Counted from the first letter of the stretch, positions 11,979 to 23,279 are shown. The stretch is 64,000 bases of DNA from Diaporthe sp. PMI_573 (GCA_021399435.1 JAJTUP010000094.1:167643-231642); one strand, 5' to 3'. The notes: generated by a model not told the origin, from the letters alone. Translations and numbers: made by a program.

Positions 11979-12662
11979 AAGCCATGGAGTATTGTGCGGC
12001 CGGGGATCTCTTCTCCCTGATCCAGTCCGAGTGGCCCTTCGAGGTCGAGGAAGCCCATTGCTTCTTCAAGCAGCTCATGCGCGGCGTCCGGTACCTGCAC
12101 GAGCTCGGCATCGCGCACCTCGACCTAAAGCCGGAGAACCTGCTGCTGACCGAGACGGGAAACCTAAAGATCAGCGACTTCAGCTGCAGCCAGTGGCTCC
12201 GACGTCCCGGGGACGGCGACGGTGGGTTGCGGCTTGTGTCCGGGCGACGGGGCTCCGCGCCGTACGTGGCGCCGGAGGAGTACACGGACGACGAGTTTGA
12301 CGGACAAGCTGCAGATGTATGGGCGTGCGGCGTGATCTACATGGTCCTCCGCCTGGGCCATTACTTCTGGCCATCAGCAAGGAAGGAGGATAGATATTAC
12401 ACTTCATACGTGGAGGGTCGTCGAGTGGAAGCCGGCTTTGAGCCGGTGGAATCACTGGACCCGGTGAGCTCTCGCCCTTGGGTCGCAACGTGGCCTGCGC
12501 TCTCTCCCAGCCGCAAATCTGACAATCATCCAGGCCGAGTGTCGTGACATCGTCTACTGCCTCTTAGATCCGCTGCCGACCCGACGACTGACATCATCCC
12601 AATTCCTCAGATCAGAATGGGGTCGCGCCATGCAGGTCTGCCACGGAGCCGGGAGTGAATAG

Positions 12663-13273
12663 AAGGGCAGCGCTTCGCGATTTTCCATTGTTGATACCCA
12701 CCCATGACGGACCTGATCCATAACATCGAGAGAGCCTGGTACCATACGAGAGAGACGGTTGGCATATAAAACAGAAAGTGGAGGACCTGAACTACAGACA
12801 AGTTTGCTTGGGCGGTCAAAACCATAATCAAGACTGAATAAAAGATAATCCATGGCCCAGTCAGTCGGTTCTGAAGCCCATCACTGAATCAACCTTGGAA
12901 TATCCCTGGAGACAACGAATGGTGTTGTCAGTAGCAAGCATTAATGCTTCTCACTGCGTTATACGGCCGCGTTTGCAATCCATTGTGTTGCGGACTTAAT
13001 GTGACCACTGCTTGCCAGGACCTGTACCTATGTACAGATAGCTGTGGCGCCCACGCGCCCCCAGTTTTGCGGTATTGGATGCATTTCAATTTATGATTGC
13101 GACGAGCTGAAAATACATGTCCTTGAAGATATCCGTCGAGTTCCAGACAACGGTCAATGTTTCAACTTCGATTCATCAAATAGAAGGGAGTGGGTTAAAA
13201 ATGGTGTGCATCTGAGCGAGTAGTATCTGCCAGCCGTTGTCCTCCCACTCGTCATCGACCCGGGCTACGAATT
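12663..13273. other. intergenic between convergent genes, nothing recognised
   Basis: Lies between the stop codons of the kinase gene (plus) and the Zn2Cys6 gene (minus), so it should hold both 3' ends. Only short frames without motifs. Confidence 0.45.
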
Positions 13274-16092
13274 TCAAGGCCCAACCGAGGGGTCAAGTGG
13301 AACATTGGGCGGGGATATCGCCAGTGGCGGAATATTCTGCAAATCTGGCAAATGGACGTCAAGGAGCTGTCCTTCAATATCCACCTCGGTGTTATAGAGT
13401 GGAAGCCGCAGACTATCTTCAGGGAAAGCAGCGAGCTCGTTTTCTGCAAGGCCCACGCCGGGCATCAAAGGGTATGCAAAGGGGTCCTCCAAGAGAAAGT
13501 CCATGAAATCGTCTTGGAACGGCCTTGATGCGTGCCCAGGAAGCTGTGCTGTAGGGGTTGCCTGGAGTGCTTCCATGGGGCTTGCCGTGGCAGAGTCTTC
13601 AGCGGAGAATGAATTCAGAGCCCACTGGTGCTGCTGGGTGGTGTGAGGACTCGGGGGCTGGGCGGGGACTGGCTCGTCTCGATGGCGACAAGATGACTGG
13701 CCGCGACTCGCTGTGGGACTTTGTGGTCTGCCATCATGGGGGCGAGGTCTTTTCGGCTTGTATTGGTCAGGAAGCTGATCGAAGAGGGACTATTACTTGT
13801 CAATTTTGGTCTTGTACTTGACCGTTCTAATCACTCTGTTGGATGATGAACTCACGTTCAGTGCGACTGTCACCCTGTCCGCCGCAAGGCTTCTCTGAGT
13901 CAGACCAGAGATACAGTCTTTGCCCAGCTTGGCGTCCGCAAAGAGATCCGAGACGCCGGGCTGGTTCGGGTTGTTCAGGACAAATAATAGTAGGCTGAGA
14001 ACCGCGAAGAATTGCGTGTAGGTGATGAACCAATACGGACCGATAAGAACAGCCTGCTTGCGGATCTCGAGCCCGATGTGTATGATATTGCGGCACACAT
14101 TGATGCCAGCTGACGCGAGGGCAAAGTAGCGCTCGTCCACCGTCTCGTGTGATGGAATCTGACGCGAATAGTATTGAATAAAAGGTCGGTATAGCATCAT
14201 TTGAACATGAGCATAAGTGAAGCGAAGTAGGATTTTTACCCTGGGTAGTGAGGTGTTTAGACGAGGATACCACGTTGTTAATCATGAAGACGCCGAGTTT
14301 GCATACCGTGTGACTTGAATATCTTCCTCGTGGCCGGGACGCCACATAGGTGAAAGTTGTTCCTGCCAGTCGCGGAGGTCTTGGTCCAATTCCCTGATCT
14401 TGGAAAAGCTGATCATGTACGTTTCTGCCGGCCCCTCGACCGTCCCTGTGGGAGGATAGATGTCGCGAACGACCTTGGCAAGGATGTGCATAAGCCTCAA
14501 ATTAGCATTCGACGCTTCGAGTATGGAAGGAGTTCCAGGCGGCGGCCATTGGATCCCACTGTCTGTGATATATTCATCATCTACTTCCGCCGGCCAGGGC
14601 TGGTCAATGTCTCTTTCTTCCAGAAGAAGTGGGAGTCCAAGCGTGGTGGACAGGTAGATGTCCATTTGCCGAATCGTATAGAAAAGCCTTCTCCTTGTCT
14701 CGTCTTTGATTGGTCCGAGTGAAATAGCAGGTAGATGACGATGCAAGCCCATGCGCAGGGCAGAGCGAAGGGCGATGCCCAGGAAGGTGTGGCAACTATT
14801 CAGTTCTCCAGTGGCTTGCAAGAATTGAATGTTAAACACTAGCGCTTGTAAGGTGGTCATGTCGCTACATTCCGTTATGTCTTGGAGGTAATGTCGTCCC
14901 AGAGTGTAGAACTTATAACTGGAGCCACAGCAGCGGTCAGTCTAAAGCAGGAGGACATGGTGAACATTATTTTTCTGTCTTACCCTCGCTCCATTGCCAC
15001 AGCGTAGTGATCGGGGTTGGTCGGATCATTCTCGTCAACGTCGTACATCGACCCCAAGGCCATGACAGAAAAGAGCAACCCCACAAACCTTCTCTCCTCG
15101 GGCGTGTATCTCTGTGGTCGTTCTTCGTAGAGCCTGTCGAACATCCGCCAAAATGATGGAGCATGAACCACTCGTAGAATGCAGGTGGCCCGGCTGAACG
15201 AAAATTCGCACAGGTCGTGGGCAAGAGGCTTGGGGGGCACTGGAGAGAAGCCGTCGCTGACATGGGACGATGGGGAAGCCGCATACCCGGGTAAGTCAAA
15301 TGTCTTGGCTGGATAGGGTCGGCCAGGTTCGGGCAAGAAGGGCATTCTGGAGTCATATCGAAACAAGCCCGGGAATTGTTGGGTAATACGACTCAAGAAC
15401 GCTGCCCCTGACGACATACCATGGAAGCCATATTCGCCAGTGGCAGTCAGATCTAGTTGACCGACGTTCTCGACCAGGGGCATTCGCCTCGCAGCATTCG
15501 CTGTTGTCTCGGAATTTACGCTCGCCGGCGTGGTAGTGGCCCTGCACGCCCTTTGGTCACCCACAGCATCGTGCTGGGCCGGTGAGGCGGAATGTGCCGG
15601 TTGCGCCAGCAATGCAGCAACCTCCTCCGGGTTGTCCAGATCTATGTGCGGCATGAACCTGCGAAGCAGAGTCTCTGCCGCAAGCGCCTTTCGCTCTAGA
15701 GAGCCGGTGCCACTGGGATTAGTGCCACGGCCTCGAGTGGATATTCCTGTATAACAACACTCTAATGGAGATGGGCGGTCATTCACTGGAGATACGCAAG
15801 CTGGTGACAACGGGTCCTTACTCGAATCAAAGTCCGCACAGCTCGAACACGGCCTGTTTCCATCACACTTGATTTTCTTCCGCCGACAATCATCGCAGGC
15901 TTTTGTCGTCCTTCGCCGTTTCCGAACCACCCGCTGCAGAGCCTGGCTTGAGGTTTCGGCCTCGGCAGTCGTACGCTGTGGTCCCTCCCGCAAACGTTGT
16001 GTGTTATGCGACGAGGATGAGGCCGGAGATCCAGAGCGCCGCAATGGGCCCTGGGCGGGATCCGGCTGCTTCACTGGGCCGGTTGTCCCCAT
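13274..16092 (-). CDS. Zn(II)2Cys6 fungal-specific transcription factor
   Basis: Five exons close in phase to 848 residues: 16092-15822, 15761-14984, 14918-14307, 14240-13856 and 13774-13274. The first intron splits the zinc cluster; splicing completes it as C-D-D-C-R-R-K-K-I-K-C-D-G-N-R-P-C-S-S-C then six residues and the last Cys (C-x2-C-x6-C-x5-C-x2-C-x6-C, about residues 65-93). A basic stretch R-K-R-R-R precedes it. The middle third carries the fungal-specific transcription factor domain, with L-H-R-H-L, E-T-R-R-R-L-F-Y-T-I and L-G-L-P-L-L-L-E-E-R-D-I-D (in exon 3), as in regulators of carbon and lipid utilisation. The zinc cluster is close to that of the cutinase/xylanase-regulator type; I do not assign a target. 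The C-terminal tail is proline- and acid-rich. An upstream ATG at 16179 in the same frame is possible. No sign of damage. Confidence 0.93.
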
Positions 16093-16984
16093 TGCGATAT
16101 CCAGATGAAATGTTAACACTTGGAGCAGGGTACGTAGGTACCGAGCAGTCCTGTCGCAACAGAAAGGCCGGATGTCCACGGCCAGCTTTCAGCTTGAGGC
16201 TGTGGTGGGCATCATCAATCGCCGCGATGCTACTGCACTACTCAAGAAGGTTGGGAGAGTCCGATGCTGACCTCTTCAAGCTGGCCTACAGAGCTCTACT
16301 GCAAAGTGATTTGAAGGTTGATTCGCAGACTGAGATGGTTCTTTAGCAATTTTCGGCCAGGCTTGTTGGGGATCACCTACTACTCACCACAAGTCTCAGC
16401 TATGCCAGTAGCCAGTGATCGAGGCTGAGGAAGGAAATTGACCGTGGGATAATGACAGCGAATACTGCGACTTGCAGCATGCGTGTCCAAACGGGAATGT
16501 GACCAAGACCTTGTTTCGTCAAAGGAAGAAGAACATGACATCAGAAGCCAGAGTAAACCAAGAGGAAGACAGGCTGACTAACCGTGGGTGCAGGACCGTG
16601 GCTTGGCGTTGTACTGTTAATCCAAAGTGTGACGCAGCCACGGTAGGCAAGCCCTCGGGCCGTCACAAGGAACCTCACCTCAGCCCAAAGTCGCTCAAGA
16701 CTTCGCGAGCCAGGGACCGCCAGAGCTTTCGCTCTCCCCTTTTTTTTTTTTCTTTTCCTCTCCTCAGCTTAAAGATTCTTGATGCGCCAATAACCCAGCT
16801 CCCATGCTGCATCTCGTGCTGGCCGTGACACAAAGAACGACCTCGCCTTGTTCCTCGTAGCTAGGGTTAGAGAGCAAACCACTATTTGTCTATTCATCTA
16901 CTACCTACTTATAATAACTTTATTAATAACTCTCGCCTTAGTATAAGTTTTCCTTACGTTATATATTAAATTTACTTTTTATAT
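16093..16984. other. intergenic, AT-rich at the right end
   Basis: The left part is the promoter side of the Zn2Cys6 gene. From about 16865 to 16985 the sequence turns strongly AT-rich (TTATAATAACTTTATT, TTATATATTAAATTTAC), unlike its surroundings, which suggests transposon debris or RIP-like mutation. No gene seen. Confidence 0.4.
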
Positions 16985-17005
16985 TAACGTGGTTTACCAC
17001 CCAGC
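16985..17005. repeat. 21-bp sequence shared with the gypsy 5' region
   Basis: TAACGTGGTTTACCACCCAG followed by C occurs here and identically at 53429-53449, upstream of a gypsy gag. The following bases differ, so only a short piece is conserved; the most likely reading is a decayed solo LTR of a related element. Confidence 0.5.
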
Positions 17006-18021
17006 GAGCGGTACCACCTAGCGAGCGATTTTCATCAAGTCTACTGACTTTTGTCCACCCTAGCACCCACCGAGTGTAAAAGAATCAATTAAATTTGGCA
17101 CCAATTGGTGCCAACTAGTCTTATTTGCTTACTTTCAATTAATTTCATTCATTTAGAGATGTTTGCATGGCTGCAGTGCTAGTCTGAAGTTGTTGACTTT
17201 TGGTGGGAAAATCGGCTTCCCCACCAAAATGGAGCATTTCAGCCATGCAAGATCAACCTCAATCTACACCAGCCAGACCAACTATTTGGGCAATCCGCCG
17301 CGGACCGCTTAAGAATGTACTATTATACACTCAGAATCTGACTGACTAGACCCTTCTACATCTTTCTTACAAGTTTTTGCATAATGCCCAGTCTCGCCGC
17401 AGTTGCCACATCGTCGTTGAGGCGGTCCGCCGCGGTCCGCCTCCTCGGCACCACCCACCTTCCCCTCGACTCTTAATTTCTTGGCACGCTGCTGTTAGCA
17501 CCCTGCTAGAAATTACGCCATTTTACTATGGCACGCACAACTTTGGCCTAACAAGCGGTCAAAAACGCGAAAACTTCGAAACTTGCTTTCGAGATCCGAC
17601 AACTGCGCAAGCGACGAGACGACGCACCTCCTCGCGTGGCCATCACGAACTTGGAGTAGACCTTGCCCCATCTATATCCAACGTTAGGGAAGGCGTGATG
17701 GCTTCTTCCCCCCCGCGCAACGGCGAGGACTACTACCTCCTCCCCGCTCGACCTTCGAGGCCAACCGGCAACAGCGAGGACTACCACACCTCCCTGCTCG
17801 AAACGACACGACGGCGGTCGCTACACTACCCTGAGAGGTTTCCCCTACGAGGTTTCCCTCTCAGTTTTTGGGAATCCAGGTAGTAATGAAGCTTGGTGGA
17901 ATGTTATGGACCTACAACCGGCGGTAGGAAAATAGCGAGAACGGCTTTGGCTTAGCATCACTGGATGAGATTTGTCTAATGGGTTGACTTGATTGTTATA
18001 AAGGGGATATCCCTTACCTAG
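17006..18021. other. repeat-like, no gene assigned
   Basis: Contains the GC-palindromic string GGCGGTCCGCCGCGGTCCGC at 17421-17440 with a related inverted piece at 17295-17308, and a near-duplicated segment around 17718-17803 (GCGAGGACTACTACCTCC and GCGAGGACTACCACACCTCC). A 168-codon plus-strand frame at 17377-17883 spans these repeats but shows no domain and is not called. The right end should include the 3' end of the pogo fragment; its terminal repeat was not identified. Confidence 0.4.
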
Positions 18022-19146
18022 CTAGACACGCCCTGTACCCTCTGAGATCAAGGTCTGGTCGTACCGCTTGCGGTGCGGCCCCCGGCGTAAAACAATATCA
18101 TCATCATCATCCTCCCCATCACCACCAGCTATTTCACCGGCTGGCCGCTTCCCCTTTTGTTTTTCCTCAATTATTGCTTGAGAGTCCTCAATACTAAGTG
18201 CCCCCCCAAGCTGCACTCGTGTCCTTTTAGCTCTCCGTCGTTTAGCAAGTGCTGCGTTGGCGTCTTGAAGTGTCCGGATCTGCTCACTCATCATGGTGAG
18301 TGAGTGCGCCATCACTTGTGCACCCCTTGCCAACTGATCTACAGCATCCATAATTGGTGTGGGGGAGCTTCCCTGATGGGCCGAGATCTTGCCTTTAATA
18401 AAACTCGATTGCTGAACAGTCTGTTGAGCATTGGATGGTGTTTGTGACTCCCAGTTCCGGGGGGAGGCAGGGATAGATGGTAATGGAGTTCGTAGGCGGA
18501 CATCTAGCCTAGAAATGACAGAATCTGGGTCCCATGGAGAAATTCCAGCTCCTCTAAACGCAGCCTTGATATTGTTCTCTGTAAGGGTCTTGTCGTGGGC
18601 TGCCTTGAACGCAACGAAGAACTCGGATTTGGTGATGTGGTTAATCGAAGCCTGGATGAAGAGGTTGATTTGGTCTCCATATGCGCGCTTCAGAGGCGAG
18701 TATAACGCGACATCTAGTGGCTGGACCAAATGAGATGAATGCGGTGGCATACTAACAGAGATAATGTTGTTATCCTTACAGTACTGGTCGAACTCAGCTG
18801 ATACATGGCTGTCATGACCATCCAGGATCAACATCCGGTACCCACCCTTCGTCCGCTGTTTAGTATGCTTGTCGAAGTGCTGAATCCATTCCAGGCCGGT
18901 CTCGTTATCTGTCCATCCATTTGGGGTAGGTTTGATAACCCAATCCTTTGGAAAACCCGACTCTGTGGTCCAGCTTGCAAGATGGTAGGCGCCTTGGACG
19001 ATCGTAAACGGCGGGATACACCAGCCCTTTGCATTGATGCATTCAATGACCGTTGTCCATTCCCGGTTGCCAGGCTGAACAGATTTGGCCTTTCCATGCT
19101 TATCGACGCGTGTAACCACCATTGACGCGGTGATCATGCCCATCAT
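18022..19146 (-). pseudogene. pogo/Fot1-like transposase, N-terminally truncated
   Basis: The frame begins at G-F-M-M-G-M-I-T-A-S, the block that normally follows the first catalytic Asp of the DDE_1 superfamily. It continues through N-G-W-T-D-N-E-T-G-L-E-W, the second catalytic Asp in L-I-L-D-G-H-D-S-H, and the third in H-L-V-Q-P-L-D-V-A-L-Y-S-P-L-K. The tail holds a helix (about residues 285-320) and a basic segment. The N-terminal psq and CENP-B-type helix-turn-helix domains that bind the terminal repeats, about 170 residues, are absent. The upstream junction falls in hAT sequence. The remaining 374 codons are open, so decay is recent or the piece has been kept. Confidence 0.9.
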
Positions 19147-19697
19147 AAAGCCTGGATCAAGGTATTTGCAAGTGGTTGCTCGTGAAGGTTATCGGGGTTC
19201 AGCTTGAAGTGATCAAGGATCGATTCGGGGTTTCTCGACTTGAGGTTCTTCGCGATGGCATCGGCAGCTAGTTCGGCCTTCGACTTTTGCTGTCCTTCGG
19301 GGGCTGAAATCCGGTGATCTTCGAAGAGATGATTGTGCGCATTTTGCAAGCCATTGAAAACGAAGGCCTCGATCGTCCGCTTCCTTTCCGAAACACAGAC
19401 TTTGCAAGCGAATTTGCGTTCGACGCCCTTCGAGATATCCCAACCATACTGCCAACTCCAATGGCGGTGTGTACCCTGCTGTTCCGTGAATGTCCAGCCG
19501 CGAAACTGACGAAAAAGAACAGCTTCGGCTTCTTCATCGGTTAATGGCGGAGGCCGTTCACCAAGACGATAGGCCGTTGACTGCGAAGCTGAGGATTCAG
19601 ACATCTGTCCTATGGATGCGATCGTAGAATTCGCAATTGTCGACGCGACAAAAATTCGCACGAAGACCCCACTGTTTGGCGCCTGCTGAATGGTCAA
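19143..19697 (-). pseudogene. hAT transposase N-terminal fragment with BED-like zinc finger
   Basis: The frame holds W-S-W-Q-Y-G-W-D-I-S then a zinc-finger pattern C-K-V-C, about 18 residues, and H-N-H-L-F-E-D-H, followed by a linker with N-P-E-S-I-L-D-H-F. This is the usual start of fungal hAT transposases. The reading stops at 19143 where pogo sequence begins in a different frame; the hAT catalytic core and dimerisation domain are missing. Terminal-type repeats lie upstream on the same strand at 19780-19930, consistent with the 5' end of this element. Confidence 0.8.
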
Positions 19698-19779
19698 CCT
19701 AGCCTAGTACTTCCGGTCCTATTGGATGATAGCCGGTGCGCCCACCACCAGTTACCTCGGTCTCATATCCTGCCAAGTG

Positions 19780-19930
19780 CCAACGAATCCACTCGAATCA
19801 ATCCACATAAATCCACCGTGATTTCGGATGGATGGATTGATTCATATTTTGGTTCACGATGGAATGCATTGAATGGACGATGGATCCATTGAGTTGATCC
19901 ATTGTGGATTCAAATGGATTGATTGCGAGG
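19780..19930. repeat. ATCCA/TGGAT subterminal repeats (hAT-like terminus)
   Basis: The short motif ATCCA and its complement TGGAT recur more than ten times within 150 bp (for example GGATGGATGGATTGATTC and ATGGACGATGGATCCATTGA). This type of motif array marks hAT ends and the stretch sits upstream of the hAT N-terminal fragment. Confidence 0.6.
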
Positions 19931-20109
19931 CTTGAACACAGCAGAAATCGAGAGACCGGAGAGCACAAGTACTGCTTCGCCTTATCATTCTTACTGTCGG
20001 GGCTAATTCAGCTTTACTATGTGGGATATGTGTCCCGTACACCGCTCTGTCGGACTTATCCAGCACCCTTCACGAGTCTCTTTGTACGTAGCTGGCGACT
20101 GAAGGACCA

Positions 20110-20643
20110 AAGCTCGATGTATCTGCTCTGCAGTCTTTCGACCGAGACGGGATATCAGCATTCCGAGCTCTGAAAATCAGTGCACGGAATCTGCAGATCC
20201 TCCTACCTCACCGTCTTCGATCACTGGACAAAAGCGGCGACTAGAAAACACCCCGAACGAGCGACCTTTGAAGGCACCACGCGCTGCTACTGCGGCGCAG
20301 TTTGGTTTGGAAGCTTTCAAACCCGAGAATGTGGATACTGGTGTCATAGAAGAGACAGGGGAAAATGGTCAGAAAGATCAAGACTGCGCCCAGTTGCAGG
20401 ACTGTATGTGTTATTCTCAATCGCTCCACTACACGTACTAACGCTCTCAGATGCTCTCACTAGGAGCGTTTACTTGCTTTCTGTGCCCGACGCTATCGAT
20501 GCTATCGATTCAATTTCCAAGGAAACAGGTGTGATGATTCATTTGGCAATACCTGTCCACCAGGACCAGCAGTCGTTTATTACTTTCTCGTGTGGCAGGG
20601 CTTTATCAATGCAATTGGCGAGCAAGTGTCAACGTTGGATATA
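20110..20643 (+). CDS. unrecognised two-exon coding segment (partial)
   Basis: A frame open from about 20112 to 20403 reads P-T-S-P-S-S-I-T-G-Q-K-R-R-L-E-N-T-P, then A-P-R-A-A-T-A-A-Q-F-G-L-E-A-F and an acidic tail. A GTATGT donor after 20404 and a CTCTCAG acceptor before 20451 link it in phase to a second exon that runs to the stop at 20643 (S-V-Y-L-L-S-V-P-D-A-I-D-A-I-D, then H-L-A-I-P-V-H-Q-D-Q-Q-S-F-I-T-F). The KRRLEN segment is a plausible nuclear localisation signal. No start codon is convincing and no family was recognised. It may be the 3' part of a gene whose 5' end was lost to the adjacent hAT debris. Confidence 0.4.
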
Positions 20644-21412
20644 AGTGGAAAGAGGGATTTTTCCTCCTTATAATACCGATCAGGTTTCTTCCTCCTTATA
20701 ATACCAATTGGACATCCTCCGACACAAAGGTAGACCACTGCCATAGCCCATCGAGTGGTCAAAAACGACGCAAACCTTCATTACGTGTGTGCCGATGCAC
20801 TGGTCGACCCTTTCTTGACACTTCCATATAACACATACCCACTGATGGCCCGCCACATCTTTTGAACGGTACGAGACTGACCCAAGTCCTGCATTCTTCT
20901 TGCCCAGGATGCATGCAATAGCCGTTTGCCTATTAATTCTTAGCGGTGATTGTGTTAACAAAACAAAAAGTACTGACGCAATATCCCCGTATAGTAATAT
21001 GGTCCCTCATGTTATTTCGATGCGATATGATGTTGGTCAAGATTGACAGGCCAAGAGATGAAAACAATGGTGTTGGAGGCTACAAGTGCCATAGAAGGGT
21101 AGACAGTATGATTGTAAGAAAAGTAGAAACCATGGGACTTGAGCTATTTATGCGCATGCAAATGCGGGTTCAATCTAGGGTTAGGGGCTTGCCCGTTCAG
21201 GCCACGGCCGGGAACCTAAGGCGGTGGGCCACGGCGGAGCACTCGACGCGCAGAAACCCATACTTGGCCTTGCTCGTGCACACGTGGCTCGACCCCGCAG
21301 ACACACAAGCTCGCGGCTGGGGCCCACACTGCCAACCAGAATCACCTCACCGCTGCATCAATGAATCTGTTTTTATCTGTATCCCAAAAAAGTCGGACGG
21401 TCTCATACTTCT
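20644..21412. other. no gene recognised; short direct repeat
   Basis: The phrase TTCCTCCTTATAATACC occurs twice in 55 bp (about 20658 and 20690). A 157-codon plus-strand frame at 20946-21419 has no recognisable motif. Nothing else seen. Confidence 0.4.
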
Positions 21413-22087
21413 ATGTTGATCATCAAATCTACAGAGACCCATCAGAATGCGGACCTACAGAGGGTTCTTAGTGATATTCAGTCATTGGCCGACCACGTTT
21501 CTTGTTACTGCGAAGACATGGAAAATGCTACCACCAGTTCAGCTGTGATGAGATTGCCAATTCCTCTTCTACCCGATTACGCACAACAACTTGACAATTT
21601 ATTTCACAATGATGAAAATATAGTTCGTAAATTGCCCAAAAAATTAGAAAGAAATGCGAATAAACCAATACTGACAAACTAAAAGCAAGCTATGATACAT
21701 AAATTGGCTGATGAGAGGAGCTTGAATATTGAGCTTGAACAAAGACATGCTGGGCCACGAATAATATGGATTCGAGGACGCGGTGTATCGGCAAAGATAG
21801 GACGAATTTCGTTCTTCATAGTTTTACATCGGCCAAAGCATAGGCAAGTTGAACCGGAAGGGCACATGCCCCGAGAGGAACCACCTTCTGAAGGCATAAT
21901 CTATAGACCCATCGCCGAAAACCAATTTGTTCAGTCAACTTTCAAATGTCAAGTTGGGGATATTATCATTCTTGAAGGAGGAGAAATTCTGTGGTGTCGC
22001 GAAGAAGGCCATGTTAGTCCTCATGATCTTTGTTTGCTTGCAACTGTGCATAGTACGAGGCGAAAGGATGAAATCGCACAGGAATGA
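21413..22087 (+). pseudogene. unrecognised gene, probably broken by one stop
   Basis: Two open frames lie head to tail. The first (21413-21682) contains L-S-D-I-Q-S-L-A-D-H-V and Y-A-Q-Q-L-D-N-L-F-H-N-D-E then a lysine-rich helix. The second (21692-22087) contains I-W-I-R-G-R-G-V-S-A-K-I-G-R-I-S-F-F-I-V-L-H-R-P and a tail with a beta-rich G-D-I-I-I-L-E-G-G-E-I-L-W-C. They are separated by a single TAA at 21680 in the same frame, which suggests one 220-residue protein with a nonsense change. Family unknown. The second part looks like a compact beta domain. Confidence 0.45.
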
Positions 22088-22097
22088 CAGATTATGA

Positions 22098-23279
22098 TTA
22101 CTTCGTGCCTGATTCCACTATCTCCTCGAGGTCAATCGCCATGGTCATGATGTTGCCACCCGCATGCCCGCCACTGTGACCTCGACCGGATGCCGGATAT
22201 TCTGTGCAGGCCTCGCAAAAGGATGTCTGGCGATGAATATTTCCCTGCTCGCCTGCGGTAGATAGCACGCTGTGGGAGAAGTCGGCAGCTGCCGTGCCAT
22301 CGCCTAAGTTGTATCGCCCACGGATTTCCTGCAATTCCAAGTGTTTGGAGGCAAACGCATCCCACTCTTTCCTTATCGCGGACATTTCAAACCCTACCAC
22401 CACAGATCCTTTCGAGAGGGAGGCCGTGAACTGCAGAAGAGCGAGGTTGGGAAGTCCGATGTCTTCACAGATGATGTGATACCTCTGCTATCTCAGCACC
22501 TGATTTTCCAAACAAGGCAGAACACACTTACGGGATTTTAGTGAATAGGCCGCTCAGCAATACTCCAGGAAACGGTAGCCAGCAATGGTCAAGAGGCACA
22601 TGGATCTCACCACGCAGGCCCTCAGATACCAGGCCACCTAGACGTTCAATATCTTCAGCGGAGCACTCAGATGCCTGACGCAGTTTGTAACATTGCTCTG
22701 GAACCCATCAGCTGTGTGCTCCGGAAAGAATACAGATCCCTTACCTGCAAGCGCATCATACACGCCCATCGCGGCCGCACCCTCAGAAATAAGGAGGCGA
22801 TTGACGATCAGGTTGGCCAGCTTCGCCCCCCTGGCGGGCAGGCGCTTGCGGCCTCCGCGCCGTCTGTCTCTGATAAGTTGTAAGCAAGAGAGGACAAACC
22901 ACGAGGTCCAGGCTCTTCTCTTTATCTTCGACTCTTGAACCTCTGCCGCGAGCGCATGCTCCACTCGATCCAAGTAACCGTCAAAGCTCTTGTCCGTTAT
23001 TTGCTGCATGCACTGGTAGATTGTGTGGCTATAGTTATTCGGATCGACATATCCCTGCTTCCCTTCACGTTCTTCCCTTTTCCTCTGCCCGGTCTTTATT
23101 TTCTTGGACAGAATACGCGCGAGAGTACGCAGCTTGCAATCTAAGTCGTCTCCGGCTGATGTGCCGCCCACAGGCCCGTTCACAGGCCGGACGTCGGAAG
23201 AGCTAGGGTCGTCGCCACGCAAGCGCTTCCTGCCGCGTGCAGAAGACATGGAGTGGGCGGGTGCATCGGGCTCGGTCAT
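22098..23279 (-). CDS. conserved-looking hypothetical protein
   Basis: Three exons close in phase to 361 residues: 23279-22745, 22697-22532 and 22482-22098, with introns GTAAGG...TTCCAG and GTAAGT...CAGAG. The N-terminal 80 residues are basic and disordered with two possible nuclear signals (R-K-R-L-R, S-K-K-I-K). A helical stretch follows (Y-S-H-T-I-Y-Q-C-M-Q-Q-I-T) and a basic run R-R-R-G-G-R-K-R. After the second intron the sequence is mixed alpha/beta without a known motif; the end has a His/Gly-rich patch (G-R-G-H-S-G-G-H-A-G-G). I do not recognise the family. Good splice signals and full phase closure argue that the gene is real and intact. Confidence 0.7.

Larger units (their letters stand above)
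10253..12662 (+). pseudogene. serine/threonine protein kinase, interrupted by a hAT element
   Basis: The 5' part (to 10799) has the glycine loop I-G-R-G-A-H-G-T-I and the ATP-binding lysine in L-V-A-V-K-E. The 3' part resumes at 11979 with M-E-Y-C-A-A-G-D-L-F, a catalytic loop I-A-H-L-D-L-K-P-E-N, I-S-D-F-S, an activation-segment A-P-E-E, and D-V-W-A-C-G-V. A last exon starts at 12534 after a GTGAGC...CCAG intron and ends at 12662. The 1171-bp insertion plus its 8-bp duplication lies exactly between K-L-Y and the M-E-Y hinge; removing it and one duplicate restores one frame through the hinge. The overall pattern recalls the fungal Hal4/Hal5/Npr1-like kinases of nutrient-transporter control, which is a tentative placement. 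Odd residues: HLD instead of HRD and DFS instead of DFG. As it stands the product stops inside the insertion, before the catalytic loop. The start codon is uncertain. Confidence 0.88.

Noticed and set aside
17377..17883. A 168-codon plus-strand frame
   Set aside because: Spans GC palindromes and a near-duplicated segment, with no domain; likely chance.
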